A stretch of 64,000 nt of DNA from Embleya sp045207655 (GCF_045207655.1 NZ_CP108785.1:1054001-1118000), one strand, 5' to 3'; counted from the stretch's first letter, positions 18,601 to 26,148 are shown. Notes: a model not told the origin generated them from the sequence alone. Numbers and translations are program-made.

Positions 18601-19548
18601 GCGGTCGCGCAGCTGGTACCCAAGCGCTACCTCGGCCACGCCGCCGGAATCGGGCAACTCGGTGTCGGCGTCGGACTGGTGTTCTCACCCATGCTCGGTG
18701 CCGCGCTCATCGGCCCGATCGGCATCGACGGCGTGCTCCTCCTCGACACGGGCACGTTCGCGATCGGGGCACTCACGCTGCTTCTCGTCCGTTTCCCGAA
18801 CCTCCTGTTCCGCGTACGCGAGGAAACCTTCGGCGCGGAGATCCGCAACGGCTGGCGCTACATCACCCGCCGACCCGGCCTGCGCGCCGCGCTTCGGTTC
18901 TTTGTCATCGACCACGTCTTCTACACCCTGGGCTTCGCCGTCATCACACCGATGCTGCTGGCGGAGCAGTCTGCCTCGGTGCTGGGTCTGGCGCTGGGTG
19001 CCGGCGGCGTCGGCGGGATCTCCGGCAGCGTCCTGATGGGCCTGTGGGGCGGTACCGCCCGGCGCAGTCACGGCATGCTCGTCTCGATGGGCATCGGCAG
19101 TTTCGCGATGATCCTGGTCGGAATCTCCACCGTCCCGGTCCTGATCATCGCCGGGATGTTCCTCGTGGGGTTCGGCGAATCCCTCGCCGAAGGCCATTGG
19201 ATCGCGATCGTGCAGAGCAAGGTCGGATTCGAACTGCAAGGCCGCGTCCTGTCCCTGTTCATCACCCTGATGATGCTGACGATGCCGCTGGGCTACCTCG
19301 TGGTCGGGCCCCTGGCCGAACGTTTCGTCCAACCACTGCTCGAATCCGAAGGCCCCGGACGCGGCCTCGCCCTGCTGATCGTCCTCAGCGGAGTGCTGCA
19401 ACTGGCCTGGTCCGTCCGCGGCTGGTTCGACGACCGGCTGAGACTGATCGAGGACGAACTGCCCGACGCCATACCGCCCGCCGAGATCGGCACGCGCGAC
19501 GACCTGCAGCGCGAAGCCGACGAAATGCTCTCCGCCCGCACCCGGTGA
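12604..19548 (+). CDS. Bimodular NRPS fused to an MFS exporter (A-T-C-A-T-TE-MFS)
   Basis: A 2314-residue fusion. Order: A1 (about 15-500; FTSGSTGRPKG near 138), T1 (S516), C (about 575-1000; HHLAFDG at 684), A2 (about 1015-1510), T2 (S1549), thioesterase (about 1610-1845), then a 12-helix-like MFS domain (about 1880-2312, with the DRWDRRK loop of EntS-like exporters). Pocket residues read DTEDIGTVGK for A1 (lysine/beta-lysine-like) and DMGEIGSVDK for A2 (close to ornithine codes). The thioesterase nucleophile is Cys1682 (GHCLG), not Ser. GTG 12604 follows GAGGAG. Leu in YRLRPEW (16144) is a TTA codon. The predicted product is a cationic dipeptide unit exported by its own synthetase; the fusion suggests coupled synthesis and efflux. 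Confidence 0.9.
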   Translation: MTRTHDTPPSTVDGDVWSSLATQAVRTPHATALADAHGELDYETLFDLVADLADRLADAGVQPGDLVGIPLPRGRDAIVAILAVLRAGAGYVPLDPVYPAARLDLMIEETRPRALITTDGVLPLDDSVRRRDPAYVIFTSGSTGRPKGVLVGRRQLRDFTEAFANRFAFAEGDRILQFASLSFDTSVEEIFCPLLRGATLVLRDDDMISRPDLFFERCDALGITILDLPTAYWHQLVAALDRGEATLPAAVRCVIIGGETARPDAVRRWQAAVGGAVRLFNTYGPTETTVGATVADVTEWSGDVVPIGLPHPGVTCRIGDDGELLIGGIGVVDGYLNRPELTAERFVTTPGRGREYRTGDRVRRSADGQFEFLGRLDDQVKIRGHRVEPAEVEATLRTLDGITDAVVLVDERTGRAKLIGHVVTEATTDLTTVRGALADLLPAHLVPAALITHSRFPLNPQGKIDKAALAAKAPQQHAPNVAHTAAERSAATLMREILGVPVTDAADDFLTLGGDSLDAVRLIAALRERHGAELTLTRWYADPTVATLAGLIDGASGTTGATADPPTATLAEGVPHRLSPMQRDYWIAEQLCADLPVYTLGIKYRWAAPVDVPALTTALAELSRRHPLLRARFPDDGTEPSMVIAPAAKIPLTLGEPDRAGIDFRHGPVAHTFLNGDTLVLIVHHLAFDGWSAGVLGQELAALYRAARAGGDPITVSGLPPAAPAPDLAARSAEAKRDATLVSYWRERFDGAELDLELPTDRPRPATPSYAADRISRPLDPDLLNRLRSYAGDRRASLFMVVLAGLQVVLRRYTGRTDVTVLSAVAGRSTEESASLIGPALNVLPLRGDVSGDPSFAELVARVRDTVLGDLDRGRLALPDLVDALARPGGAKRLSPVMLTVHNTPTSDDPIMRYAGELPPAATMVDLAISLDFPADGAVLNADYAAELFDGARVEAFLDHLLTLLDAATGGTGAIAATGGTSTPITRLPMLTDGEHRRVVHDWNDIVAPIPDATAVHQLFERHATATPDAPALTVGGDTLSYGELNHRANRLARRLRREGVRPGHRVAINLDRGVELFTAMWAVLKSGAAYVPLDPAYPRDRLDYMLADSRPTVVINRDYLAEGLPEGLPEDDGDPPLCNSADDPAYVIYTSGSTGRPKGVVVTHGNLVHAAGMWRQAYRLRPEWTYLQAASFSFDMFVGETLRAHLSGGRLVVAPRETLLDPADLHALMKAENVDCTELVPAVLRALLGHTESSGADLSFVRLLIGGGEKWHVKEYELAKRLVGADNRVVNSYGVTEVTVDNVLFEGSVEHLADDAPLPIGRPFPNNRVYILDAHRRPVPAGVVGELYLGGLGVVPGYHDRPELTAERFVCDPFVTAPGARMYRTGDSARFHLDGTVDFLGRLDDQVKINGYRIELGEIEARLGTLERVAACAVAAHHPTGGISRLIGYVVTRDGAEADEAACREILAAGLPAHMVPTRVLTLPALPLTPNGKLDRRALPAPAGTGPASAVTLARTDTEKRIAAIWAEVLEVPEPGIDDNFFALGGDSFSALKVVRRIEPAPSLVEFYQYATIRRLAAHLGTRSETGPADQRLLQRLTATDADPATGGHTVVAVPYSGGSAVAYQPLADALPANWALRAVELPGHDRSRADEELEPIAVVADRIVDEMRTIDGPVLLYGHCLGVALTVEVARRAEATGVPLAGVALGAGFPTARLPGRFFDWIYRHVPVDRFTSDREYLAYLRARGGFTDLDDDEQEAFVLRNVRHDARDAEEYFTTAYRQTYRPLKAPVLTVVGARDRVTEHYQERHQEWRHFTEGDVGLVVLPRAGHFFLKSHAEPLAKALVADVASRTPQPTTAPTAAPTVQPSAEVRSPASGTAPDLRKFAVVALGQLLSMIGSGLSTLVLSIWVLDRTGSLTSFAVVSAIGLLPGILVGPVAGAVADRWDRRKVMLASDTTAGLSMAALVVLMQSDGLHLWHVYLVVSVTSVAGAFQRPAYLAAVAQLVPKRYLGHAAGIGQLGVGVGLVFSPMLGAALIGPIGIDGVLLLDTGTFAIGALTLLLVRFPNLLFRVREETFGAEIRNGWRYITRRPGLRAALRFFVIDHVFYTLGFAVITPMLLAEQSASVLGLALGAGGVGGISGSVLMGLWGGTARRSHGMLVSMGIGSFAMILVGISTVPVLIIAGMFLVGFGESLAEGHWIAIVQSKVGFELQGRVLSLFITLMMLTMPLGYLVVGPLAERFVQPLLESEGPGRGLALLIVLSGVLQLAWSVRGWFDDRLRLIEDELPDAIPPAEIGTRDDLQREADEMLSARTR

Positions 19549-20471
19549 AGGAAAACACCTCCTTGTTGCCTCAGATTTCCGTCGCGCCCACCGATCCGTA
19601 CCTGACCCCCTTCATCGTCGCGGACGGCCTCCTGCCGGACACCCGCGTCTTCCTCAAGGACGAGACCCGTTACGCCTCCGGCAGTCACAAGGAACCCGCC
19701 GCCCGCGCGGTCGTGGCCCGCGCCGTCGCCGAAGGACACGACCGGATCGTCGTGGGATCGTGCGGCAGCTACGGGCGGGCGATGGCGACGGCGTGCGCGG
19801 CGGCAGGCCTGCGGTCCACCGTGGTGCTGCCCGCCGAATGGGGCGACGGCGGCGCCGCCGCCGCGACCGCCGGGGCCGACATCCGTCTCGTCCACGGCGG
19901 CTACGAGGACGCCGTCGACGAATCGCACCGCCTGGCCCACACGTTGGGGGCTCTGGACGGCAATGTCGACGGCCCCTGCAAGGACGCGATCCTGGAGGGC
20001 CACGGACATGTCGTCCACGCCCTGCATCGAGAACTGGGCGGCGCTCCGGCTGCTCTGTGGATCCCGGTCGGCAACGGCACGACGATCGTCGCCGCCCACC
20101 GCCAAGCCCGCCTCCTGGCCTGGCCGTTGGCCCTCCACGCCGTCGGCTCCCCCGGAAACAACCCGATCGTGACGAGCTGGCCGGGTCCCTACCGCACGCT
20201 GGCGAGCCACGACGTCGTCACGACGGAGCACAACGAACCCCTGGTCAACTGGCACGCCCTGCACGGCCCCGACGCCCTGACCGCGATAGCCGACTCGGGC
20301 GGCGCGGCGCACGCCGCGGACGACGACGAACTACTCGCCGCCCAGGCCCTGCTGGGACGCCACGGACTTCACCCCACCGCGGCGGGCTCGGCCGCCCTCG
20401 CCGGCCTGCTGTCCCACGCCAAGACCACCGCGGTCAGCGGAAACCACATCGTCCTGCTGACCGGCCGCTGA
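19545..20471 (+). CDS. PLP-dependent fold-type II enzyme, threonine synthase-like
   Basis: A 308-residue beta-family PLP enzyme. SGSHKEPAAR gives the Schiff-base Lys (K49), VGSCGSYGRAMA resembles the substrate loop, PVGNGTT (174-180) is the phosphate-cupping loop, and a GSAAL segment is C-terminal. It is shorter than housekeeping threonine synthase (about 350 or more residues) and lacks its N-terminal region. It probably makes or modifies an unusual amino acid by beta- or gamma-replacement/elimination for the NRPS. GTG 19545 overlaps the NRPS stop as GTGA, implying coupling; a TTG at 19563 behind GAAGGAAA is an alternative start. It is the last gene of the operon. Confidence 0.78.
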   Translation: MKENTSLLPQISVAPTDPYLTPFIVADGLLPDTRVFLKDETRYASGSHKEPAARAVVARAVAEGHDRIVVGSCGSYGRAMATACAAAGLRSTVVLPAEWGDGGAAAATAGADIRLVHGGYEDAVDESHRLAHTLGALDGNVDGPCKDAILEGHGHVVHALHRELGGAPAALWIPVGNGTTIVAAHRQARLLAWPLALHAVGSPGNNPIVTSWPGPYRTLASHDVVTTEHNEPLVNWHALHGPDALTAIADSGGAAHAADDDELLAAQALLGRHGLHPTAAGSAALAGLLSHAKTTAVSGNHIVLLTGR

Positions 20472-20495
20472 GATCCTGTGAAACTCCGAAAGCCA

Positions 20496-20633
20496 TCACC
20501 ACAGCTCGAGCCGCGTGGGCCGTCGAAGCCCTTCGGCCGTCACCTGCGGCGCGAGCACGAAGCTGACCCCGGTGTAGACGAGGAACGGGCCGCCGAGGAC
20601 GGCGAGGACGGTGGCGAGGCGCTTCATGGTCAT
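20496..20633 (-). pseudogene. Truncated DUF4267-like small membrane protein
   Basis: About 45 residues: MTMKRLATVLAVLGG, then PFLVYTGVSFVLAPQVTAEG, then an unrelated LRRPTRLELW tail and a stop. The hydrophobic helix plus LAPQ-TAEG matches the N terminus of DUF4267-type membrane proteins, normally about 120-140 residues with three more helices, which are missing here. The 3' end abuts the NRPS operon, so this may mark an edge of inserted DNA. It could also be a genuine single-helix peptide. Confidence 0.5.
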
Positions 20634-20973
20634 GGCAGATTTCCTGCGGGTGTGTCGTACGGCGGGGCGGAACGGAACGGAATCGGCGACAGGCATCGCA
20701 TCGCCTCACGAGACATCGCGACCGCATCACGGACAGCAGGGAGCGGGCTGAGACTTCGTCTTCCGCCCCGGACGTCTCGGCGTTTGCCCCGACCGACGTC
20801 GTGACGGCTGGGGCCGCTGTGGCTCGCCGGTTTCGGCGATCCCGCCGATGTCGTGGCCGGGCCGGGCCGGGCCGGGGGTCGGTTGCGCGGCAGGGACCGG
20901 CCCCCGGCGTTCGAGGCTTCCGGCGGGCAGGTGCCGGTGATCGCGGTGGGCGGCGCGCTCGGCGCCGGGCTGG

Positions 20974-21891
20974 TCAGGGGCGGATGATGTAGCGGCCGCG
21001 GAGGCCGCCCCTGGCGGTTGCCCGGTGGGCGTCGGCGGCCTGGTCCAGGGAGACGACCGCGTAGACGCGGGCCGGCAGTTCGCCCGCGGCGGTGCGGGTG
21101 AGGAGGTCGGCGAGTCGGGCGCGGTCGGAGACGGTGACCACGGAGGTGACCGAGATCCCGCGCTCGGCGGCCGGTTCGAGGCCGGGCCGCAAGCCGACGT
21201 AGGCGCCGCCGTCGCGGACCAGCTCGAGGGCCCGCTCATTGAGTTGTGCGGGGTCGACGACTGCGTCCCATCCCGGCTCGGCGTGCGTGGTGAAGTCGGC
21301 GCCGAGGCCGCGGACGAACTCCTCGTCCCCGGCGCGGGCGAGCCCGGTCACCTGCCAGCCGCGTTCCCGGGCGAGCACGGTGACGTTCGCCCCGACCGCC
21401 CCCGCGGCGCCGGTCACCAGCAGCCGGCCGGCCCCCGCGGGCGCGTCGCCGAGCAGGTCGACGACCTGCGCGGCGGCCGACCCGTTGAGCGGGACCGTGG
21501 CCGCGGCCGGCAGGTCCAGCCCGTCGGGGACCGGGGCGACGTCGGCCGCCGCGACCACGATCTGCTCGGCGTAGGTGCCGTAGTCGCGGTCGAAGCCGAC
21601 CACCAGGCCGGCCACCCGGGTGCCGACGGCCAGGTCGACGCCCGGCCCTGCCGCGTCCACGACACCGGCGAACTCCCAGCCCAGACCGGTGTGTTCGGGC
21701 TGCGCCACCAGCCCGATCCCGTGGAAGAAGCCCGCCGCGACGCCGAGGTCGGTGGGGTTGACCGTCGCCGCGGCGATGGCGACGCGGATCCGGCCGGGGC
21801 CGGGCTCGGCGACCGGCACCTCGATGATCTCGATCGAGTCGGGCCCGTTCGGGACGCGGACGACGGCGGTGCGGAAAGTGGCAGCACTCAT
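20974..21891 (-). CDS. Zinc-free alcohol dehydrogenase / quinone oxidoreductase family protein
   Basis: A 305-residue MDR-superfamily oxidoreductase. The N-terminal GroES-like part has ATVNPTDLGVAAG and an HTGLGWEFAGVV segment. The Rossmann part has LLVTGAAGAVG (NADPH-binding AxxGxxG type) and ends in RGGLRGRYIIRP. Structural and catalytic zinc Cys residues are absent, as in quinone oxidoreductases. The ATG was chosen at 21891 with AAAGGAAC before it, because the upstream open frame is non-coding. It is divergent from an HxlR regulator, the standard arrangement for electrophile- or quinone-responsive reductases. Confidence 0.87.
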   Translation of the reverse strand: MSAATFRTAVVRVPNGPDSIEIIEVPVAEPGPGRIRVAIAAATVNPTDLGVAAGFFHGIGLVAQPEHTGLGWEFAGVVDAAGPGVDLAVGTRVAGLVVGFDRDYGTYAEQIVVAAADVAPVPDGLDLPAAATVPLNGSAAAQVVDLLGDAPAGAGRLLVTGAAGAVGANVTVLARERGWQVTGLARAGDEEFVRGLGADFTTHAEPGWDAVVDPAQLNERALELVRDGGAYVGLRPGLEPAAERGISVTSVVTVSDRARLADLLTRTAAGELPARVYAVVSLDQAADAHRATARGGLRGRYIIRP

Positions 21892-21938
21892 GGCTTGTTC
21901 CTTTGCGGTGGGGTGATCGTTTACGGGCTCCATGCTGG

Positions 21939-21978
21939 TTTCGTTAACCTCGGGACGAAAGAAGGCACTCGAAAGTGC
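21939..21978. promoter_or_regulatory. Paired inverted repeats, candidate HxlR operators
   Basis: Between the divergent oxidoreductase and HxlR genes lie TTTCGT (21939-21944) paired with ACGAAA (21955-21960), then GCACT-CGAA-AGTGC (21965-21978). Both fall in the only A+T-enriched part of the gap and would cover the two promoters. HxlR proteins bind such short palindromes as dimers. Confidence 0.5.
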
Positions 21979-22011
21979 GTTAGCCCCCCTCGGGCACGGA
22001 AGGAGCGATCG

Positions 22012-22461
22012 ATGGCGACGCGGACGGCGGCCCAGCAGCGGGCCGAGGAGAAGACGAGCTACAACGCGTTCATGGAGGGCTGCCCCAGCCGCCAACTGCT
22101 CGACCGGATCTCCGACAAGTGGGTCGCGTTGATCCTCGCGGCCCTCGGCAGCGACGGCCCGCACCGTCCCGGGGTCGACCACGGCGATGGTCCCCGGACG
22201 ATGCGCTATTCCGAACTGTCCCGCCGACTCGCGGGCGCCAGCCAGAAGATGCTCACCCAAACCCTGCGCTCCCTGGAGGTCGACGGCCTGGTCACCCGGA
22301 CCGTCACGCCCACCGTGCCCGTCACCGTCACCTACGAACTCACCGAACTCGGTCTGTCCCTGAACCGCGTCATAGCCGGCCTCAAGGACTGGGCCGAAAC
22401 ACACATGACCGACGTACTCGCCCACCGCGAGGAACACCACCGCGCCGCAGCCGAACACTGA
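22012..22461 (+). CDS. HxlR-family transcriptional regulator
   Basis: A 149-residue MarR-like winged-helix regulator of the HxlR group. It has a conserved N-terminal Cys (C24 in EGCPSRQLL), the DKWVALILAAL helix, MRYSELSRRLAGASQKMLTQ as recognition region and TYELTELGLSL as wing end. The Cys is the usual redox or electrophile sensor. A loop of about 12 residues rich in Gly, His and Asp (SDGPHRPGVDHGDG) is longer than normal. GGAAGGAG precedes the ATG by 5 bases. The divergent quinone oxidoreductase is the likely target. Confidence 0.9.
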   Translation: MATRTAAQQRAEEKTSYNAFMEGCPSRQLLDRISDKWVALILAALGSDGPHRPGVDHGDGPRTMRYSELSRRLAGASQKMLTQTLRSLEVDGLVTRTVTPTVPVTVTYELTELGLSLNRVIAGLKDWAETHMTDVLAHREEHHRAAAEH

Positions 22462-22589
22462 GTAGGGTCGGGGCAGTCCACACGGCGCCGCAGCGCCGCC
22501 ACCTTCCCGGCGAATGCGGTCGTGCCCGAGCCGTCCCCACCCGCTGCCCCGGTGCCCGGACTCCGTGGTACTGCGCGCACAACGCGCGG

Positions 22590-22731
22590 ATTCCGCGTCG
22601 GCTTGGGCGACGCACGCACCAGACCTGGCTGCGGGATCCGGCGAGCGGTCGGTTCCTGTTCGAGGTCTTCCGTGAGCCGCATGAGCACGGGACGTGGATC
22701 TGCCGACGTGACTCTCGTGCGCGTCCAAGGT
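22590..22731 (+). pseudogene. Remnant of a nucleotidyltransferase-like protein
   Basis: One frame reads RRLGRRTHQTWLRDPASG, then RFLFEVFREPHEHGTWICRR, then loses similarity. This resembles the middle of actinobacterial AadA-like nucleotidyltransferase-domain proteins, in which the next motif would be YLRPEIVLLFKAK; that motif and both ends are missing. No start codon or ribosome site fits. Recognition is from memory of the motif, so treat as tentative. The rest of 22462-22831 shows no gene. Confidence 0.4.
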
Positions 22732-22831
22732 CCACCCCGACCCGACCCGACCGCGCCGCCGACACGCCTTCGCACCGGGTGAATTCGCCGATCCCCGGAC
22801 ACCCCGGGCAGACGTCCGACACCCTGGGTGG

Positions 22832-23113
22832 GTGGCCGACGACATCGCGCACGACGACCCGTACGAGGGTGCCCCGCCGATCCCGGTGGAATTGGCGGGC
22901 CTGGCCGAGTCGACGGGCCGGGAGTTGTTGTTGCGCGTGGCGGCCGTCCTGGACCGTGTCGCGTTGGCCGACACGTCGGGCGGGACGGCGCTGTTCGTGT
23001 CGGCACTGCACGCCGCGCGAGGCCTGGTCGAGCACGACGACCGCGCCGATGTCGACCAGCCGTTGCGGTACGTGCGGGAGCAGTACCGGACATGGCGCGA
23101 GGCCACGACATAG
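22832..23113 (+). CDS. Small hypothetical protein
   Basis: A 93-residue acidic protein from a GTG start. Third positions are strongly G/C with natural amino acid composition, unlike the flanking noise, so it is probably coding. The central part predicts amphipathic helices (LAGLAESTGRELLLRVAAVL and LFVSALHAARGLVEH). There is no signal peptide, membrane helix or Cys. I do not recognise the family. It sits alone between remnants. Confidence 0.55.
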   Translation: MADDIAHDDPYEGAPPIPVELAGLAESTGRELLLRVAAVLDRVALADTSGGTALFVSALHAARGLVEHDDRADVDQPLRYVREQYRTWREATT

Positions 23114-23327
23114 CAACACGCCGGAAGGCTTCGGGCTATTCGGCGTCACAAGGGCCGGGACCCTTGCGGGAGCGGTGTCCCGCGCGCGGGACGGACCCAC
23201 CATCCGCCACGACCCCCGACACCGCGCCGACGCCCCGACTCTCCCCGCCATCCGACGGGCGGGCAGACCCGACGGCCCCTCCGCGCTGACCGGCCGTGCG
23301 GTAGCACACGAGAGCAGGAACGACTTG

Positions 23328-24203
23328 ATGGACCTCGAAGGCGCTGGGATCGACCGCCTCATCGTGCGATACGTGTGCGGCGAGGATCAGGCCTACGACG
23401 CCCTGGTGGCCGCAGGGGCGGGGAGCCTGTCGCGCCTTCTGGACACGCGGGCCGGTCGGGCCGCAGAGTCCTGGAACGACGCCTTGGCGGAGGTACGCGA
23501 ACGCCTCGACGCCCTGGGGAGGGAGGCCTTCGAACGCCTCTCCACGCTGCAAGCACTTCTGGCGAAGGCGTTTCCCGATGCCCTGTTCGACGCGGTCGCC
23601 GACGACCCGGCACTCGAACCCGTGGTGATGTGGACGCTCCGGGGACTCTCCGACCCCCGCGTGCTGCCGATCCTCGAGCGTGGGCTGCGCTCTCCGGGCT
23701 CCACTCGCCGGCAGGCGCTGCACGGCATGGTCGAGCACGGATCCGCCGCACACACCGACGCGATCGTCGCCTGCCTGGGCGACGAGGACGATCGTTCGAC
23801 AGCCTTCGAAGTGCTGGGGCACCTGGGTGACGAGCGTGCGATCGGCCCACTGTTGGCCTGGCTCGCCAAGGACGACCGGACCGCCATGATGGCCGAGCGG
23901 GCTCTCGCCCGCATCGAGGAGCGCATCGGCGGCCCGCGCGCACGACCCGTATGGCTGGACCTGGAAGTCAGGGAGTTCACCGCGTCCTCCCCTCTCCAGC
24001 CGTCCCGCGTCACCGACGTACCCGCGCCCGGGCAGACCGTGGTGAACGGCGACGTTCTCGTCACGCTGGAAAGCGAGATGTTCGAGACACGGTTGTGCGC
24101 CGACCGATCCGGAACCGTCGCGGAAGTCCGCGTGCGGGTGGGCGACGAAATCTCCGACGCCGTCGTCGCCGTCGTCCTCCGAGCCCGACGCCGCATCGGC
24201 TAG
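23328..24203 (+). CDS. HEAT-repeat protein with C-terminal biotinyl/lipoyl-like domain
   Basis: A 291-residue protein. Residues about 95-205 form HEAT-like helical repeats (DPRVLPILERGLRSPGSTRR, then VEHGSAAHTDAIVACLGDEDD, then LGDERAIGPLLAWLAKDDRT). Residues about 225-288 resemble a biotinyl/lipoyl domain: VPAPGQTVVNGDVLVTLES, then EMFETRLCADRSGTVAEV and VRVGDEI. The site of the modified Lys (EAMKM in carriers) reads ESEMFE, with no Lys, so it cannot be biotinylated or lipoylated there. It may be a protein-interaction or adaptor module. ATG 23328 follows a weak AGCAGGAA site. Function unknown; the combination is unusual. Confidence 0.75.
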   Translation: MDLEGAGIDRLIVRYVCGEDQAYDALVAAGAGSLSRLLDTRAGRAAESWNDALAEVRERLDALGREAFERLSTLQALLAKAFPDALFDAVADDPALEPVVMWTLRGLSDPRVLPILERGLRSPGSTRRQALHGMVEHGSAAHTDAIVACLGDEDDRSTAFEVLGHLGDERAIGPLLAWLAKDDRTAMMAERALARIEERIGGPRARPVWLDLEVREFTASSPLQPSRVTDVPAPGQTVVNGDVLVTLESEMFETRLCADRSGTVAEVRVRVGDEISDAVVAVVLRARRRIG

Positions 24204-24984
24204 CGCGCTCGGCCGGTCCGGCTCGACCATGTGTCACATTCCTGCTCGCGTTGACCACGTGGCCCGCCGACTGGCGGGAGCTCCCGCGGGTCCCCGCCCA
24301 CCAACATCCCGAAATGACAAGGGCGTAGCCCCGCAGCCGTGTCCTCGCCGGCACACCGTGGAGTCGCCGAAGCAGACGAATGCCGACACGAGCCCTGACT
24401 GCCGCAGGGTCACCCGCGCCCGCCGTGTCCCCGCCACCGCGCCGATATTTCGCCCCGCCAGGCAGAACCTGACCATCGAACGCCGCTGGGTCAAGGAACG
24501 CCAACCGACCACCGACCACGGAGCACGGCGAACACGACCGGGAGCCAAGGGTGCCTCACGTCGGCGTCCCCGTCGACGTGAGGCGCACGGGTCGTTACGA
24601 CGGGCCGATCGGCATCAGTGCCGATGGTGTCAAAATCATGTTCGAGTGCAGGCTCTTCGCGTATGCGCGGCGTAAGAACCACCCGGTAGCGCCGAGGGAG
24701 TCTCTATCGTCGTGGAGAGGTCCGGTCCGGTTGTCTCGCTGCCGGATCGACGACGTGCGTGGCGTGACTCGCCGTCCGGCCGGCGCTCGACCTCACCCAA
24801 TGAGCGAGCGACTGCCAACCGTGGCGCGTAGACCTGTCGGGTCGAGGGCGGCGAAGGCGCAACCGATGCCCCTGGTCCGGGGGCTTCGCCTCGGTCGGGT
24901 GATCACGTTCGATCGTGTGGCCGGGACGACTTCGCGCAACGCGGGAATTCCGCGGCGATCGCTACGTACGAAGGAGAGTGTCCG
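24204..24984. other. Gene-poor region with one strong hairpin
   Basis: About 780 bases without a recognisable gene. The only clear structure is the inverted repeat at 24553-24584. Arg-rich open frames on both strands have no family motif. Confidence 0.5.
24553..24584. terminator. Perfect 11-base hairpin
   Basis: GCCTCACGTCG (24553-24563) and CGACGTGAGGC (24574-24584) with a 10-base loop. There is no following T-run, so it could be a bidirectional factor-independent terminator of the GC-rich type, or an operator containing the CACGTCG/CGACGTG half-sites. Confidence 0.45.
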
Positions 24985-25296
24985 ATGCCCTCCGGCCCCG
25001 TTCGTCGAGAGCGTCTCGAAGAGTTGCGCGCCGCGATCGAGTCCACCCACCAGGCCCTCGGCACCATGCGTTGGCGCACGGCTCGATTCTTCCACGAATC
25101 CTCCGAGGATCGACTGGCTCGCGAATTGGACGTGGTTTCAGGGGCGTTGCGGGATCTCCTACGGGCTGCCGAGTCGCTCGCCGCAGGCACGACATCGTCT
25201 GTCGTCATGGAATCCGAGACTGGCGAGGGCAAGCGTTCGCCGGTTCCCGAAGGATGCGGCGCGGCACGAAGTAGTCGTCCCGGCCCGATGACGTAG
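24985..25296 (+). CDS. Small hypothetical protein, helical
   Basis: A 103-residue protein. GAAGGAGAG sits 7 bases before the ATG, a strong ribosome site that makes expression plausible. Residues 8-70 are charged, helical and possibly coiled-coil (RRERLEELRAAIESTHQAL, then RLARELDVVSGALRDLLRAAESL). The C-terminal third is Gly/Ser/Pro-rich and disordered. No family is recognised and no neighbour suggests a role. Confidence 0.6.
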   Translation: MPSGPVRRERLEELRAAIESTHQALGTMRWRTARFFHESSEDRLARELDVVSGALRDLLRAAESLAAGTTSSVVMESETGEGKRSPVPEGCGAARSSRPGPMT

Positions 25297-25949
25297 TCGA
25301 AGCGCCGCCGACGTGGCCCCGCCGCCCGGTTGGGCCCTGCGAACAGCCGGCACCCGGGGCTCCACAATCGCTCTGCGGTCGGGGCGTCGGGACGTGGCTC
25401 CGGTTTCTCGGTCGGCGTCAAGGTCTCGTGAGCAAACGGCGTTCACGCTTGTTCCCGACGTGGGTCCGGCGGTCTGATCGTGGTGTGAGTGAATCCGCGG
25501 CATCGCCGGTCGGCGCCGGCCGCGAGCGAGAGTGTCTCGTCGTGGTCGCGTGCCGTCGATCGTGCGAGTCCGCACTCTCGATCCGGATCGGTCTGCGCCA
25601 CAAGGACGAGCCCCCTGATCCGGAGAGCGGTCCCAGGCGCGTCTGATCCGACGTGGCCGCCGCCTCCTCGGCAACGCGCCACCTTGTGCGGTTCTCGGCA
25701 TGTGCGCGATCCCGTCGGGTCTCCGACAGCGTGCACCACAGGTATCCGACCGGACTCCCGGCTCTCGTCGGGTCGCCCCCGGCTCCGGCTTCCGGCTACG
25801 CGCACGGCCCGGCCCACCCGTCGGCATTCACTCAACTTCGCGACTCACCCCTGCGGCCGAGGCGCCCTGCCCGGCTGCCGTTTCCCTGTGGAGGAACCCT
25901 GCCCACCTTCACCCCTGCCGGCGTCTCCCCGACCCGGGCATCCACGCTC
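25297..25949. other. Gene-poor region
   Basis: About 650 bases with open frames on both strands but no motif, no good ribosome site and biased Arg/Pro composition. I see nothing further in it. Confidence 0.4.
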
Positions 25950-26148
25950 GCGGGGCCTCGCACGGTCCTGGTCACCGGTGCCGCGTCCGGCATCGGCTAC
26001 GAGACCGCCCGCCTGCTCGCGACCGCCGGCATGTCGGTAATCGTGCACGCGCGCAACGGCTCACGGGCCGAGCAGACCGTCGACCGACTCGTGCACGCGA
26101 TCGGGGTCGTGACCGGCATGTCGCTCTCACCGACGAGGCGGCCGTCGA
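25950..26148 (+). pseudogene. Short-chain dehydrogenase remnant
   Basis: Reads TVLVTGAASGIGYETARL, then LATAGMSVIVHARN, a complete SDR cofactor-binding N terminus with TGxxxGIG. After a frameshift near 26110 a second frame gives ALTDEAAVD, the expected next segment. The catalytic Ser-Tyr-Lys part is absent. The following 420 bases to 26572 contain no recognisable gene. Confidence 0.6.

Noticed and set aside
14179..18657. Long minus-strand frames opposite the NRPS
   Set aside because: Mirror frames of the real gene with no domain motifs.
8275..20471. Siderophore cluster
   Set aside because: The EntS-like exporter and ornithine-like pocket suggest it, but no ornithine N-hydroxylase, dihydroxybenzoate gene, ferric-siderophore uptake gene or iron-box operator is seen.
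20974..23106. A 710-codon open frame on the minus strand
   Set aside because: Only the last 305 codons (oxidoreductase) show family similarity; the upstream part is Arg/Ala/Gly-rich and lies opposite the HxlR gene and other sequence.
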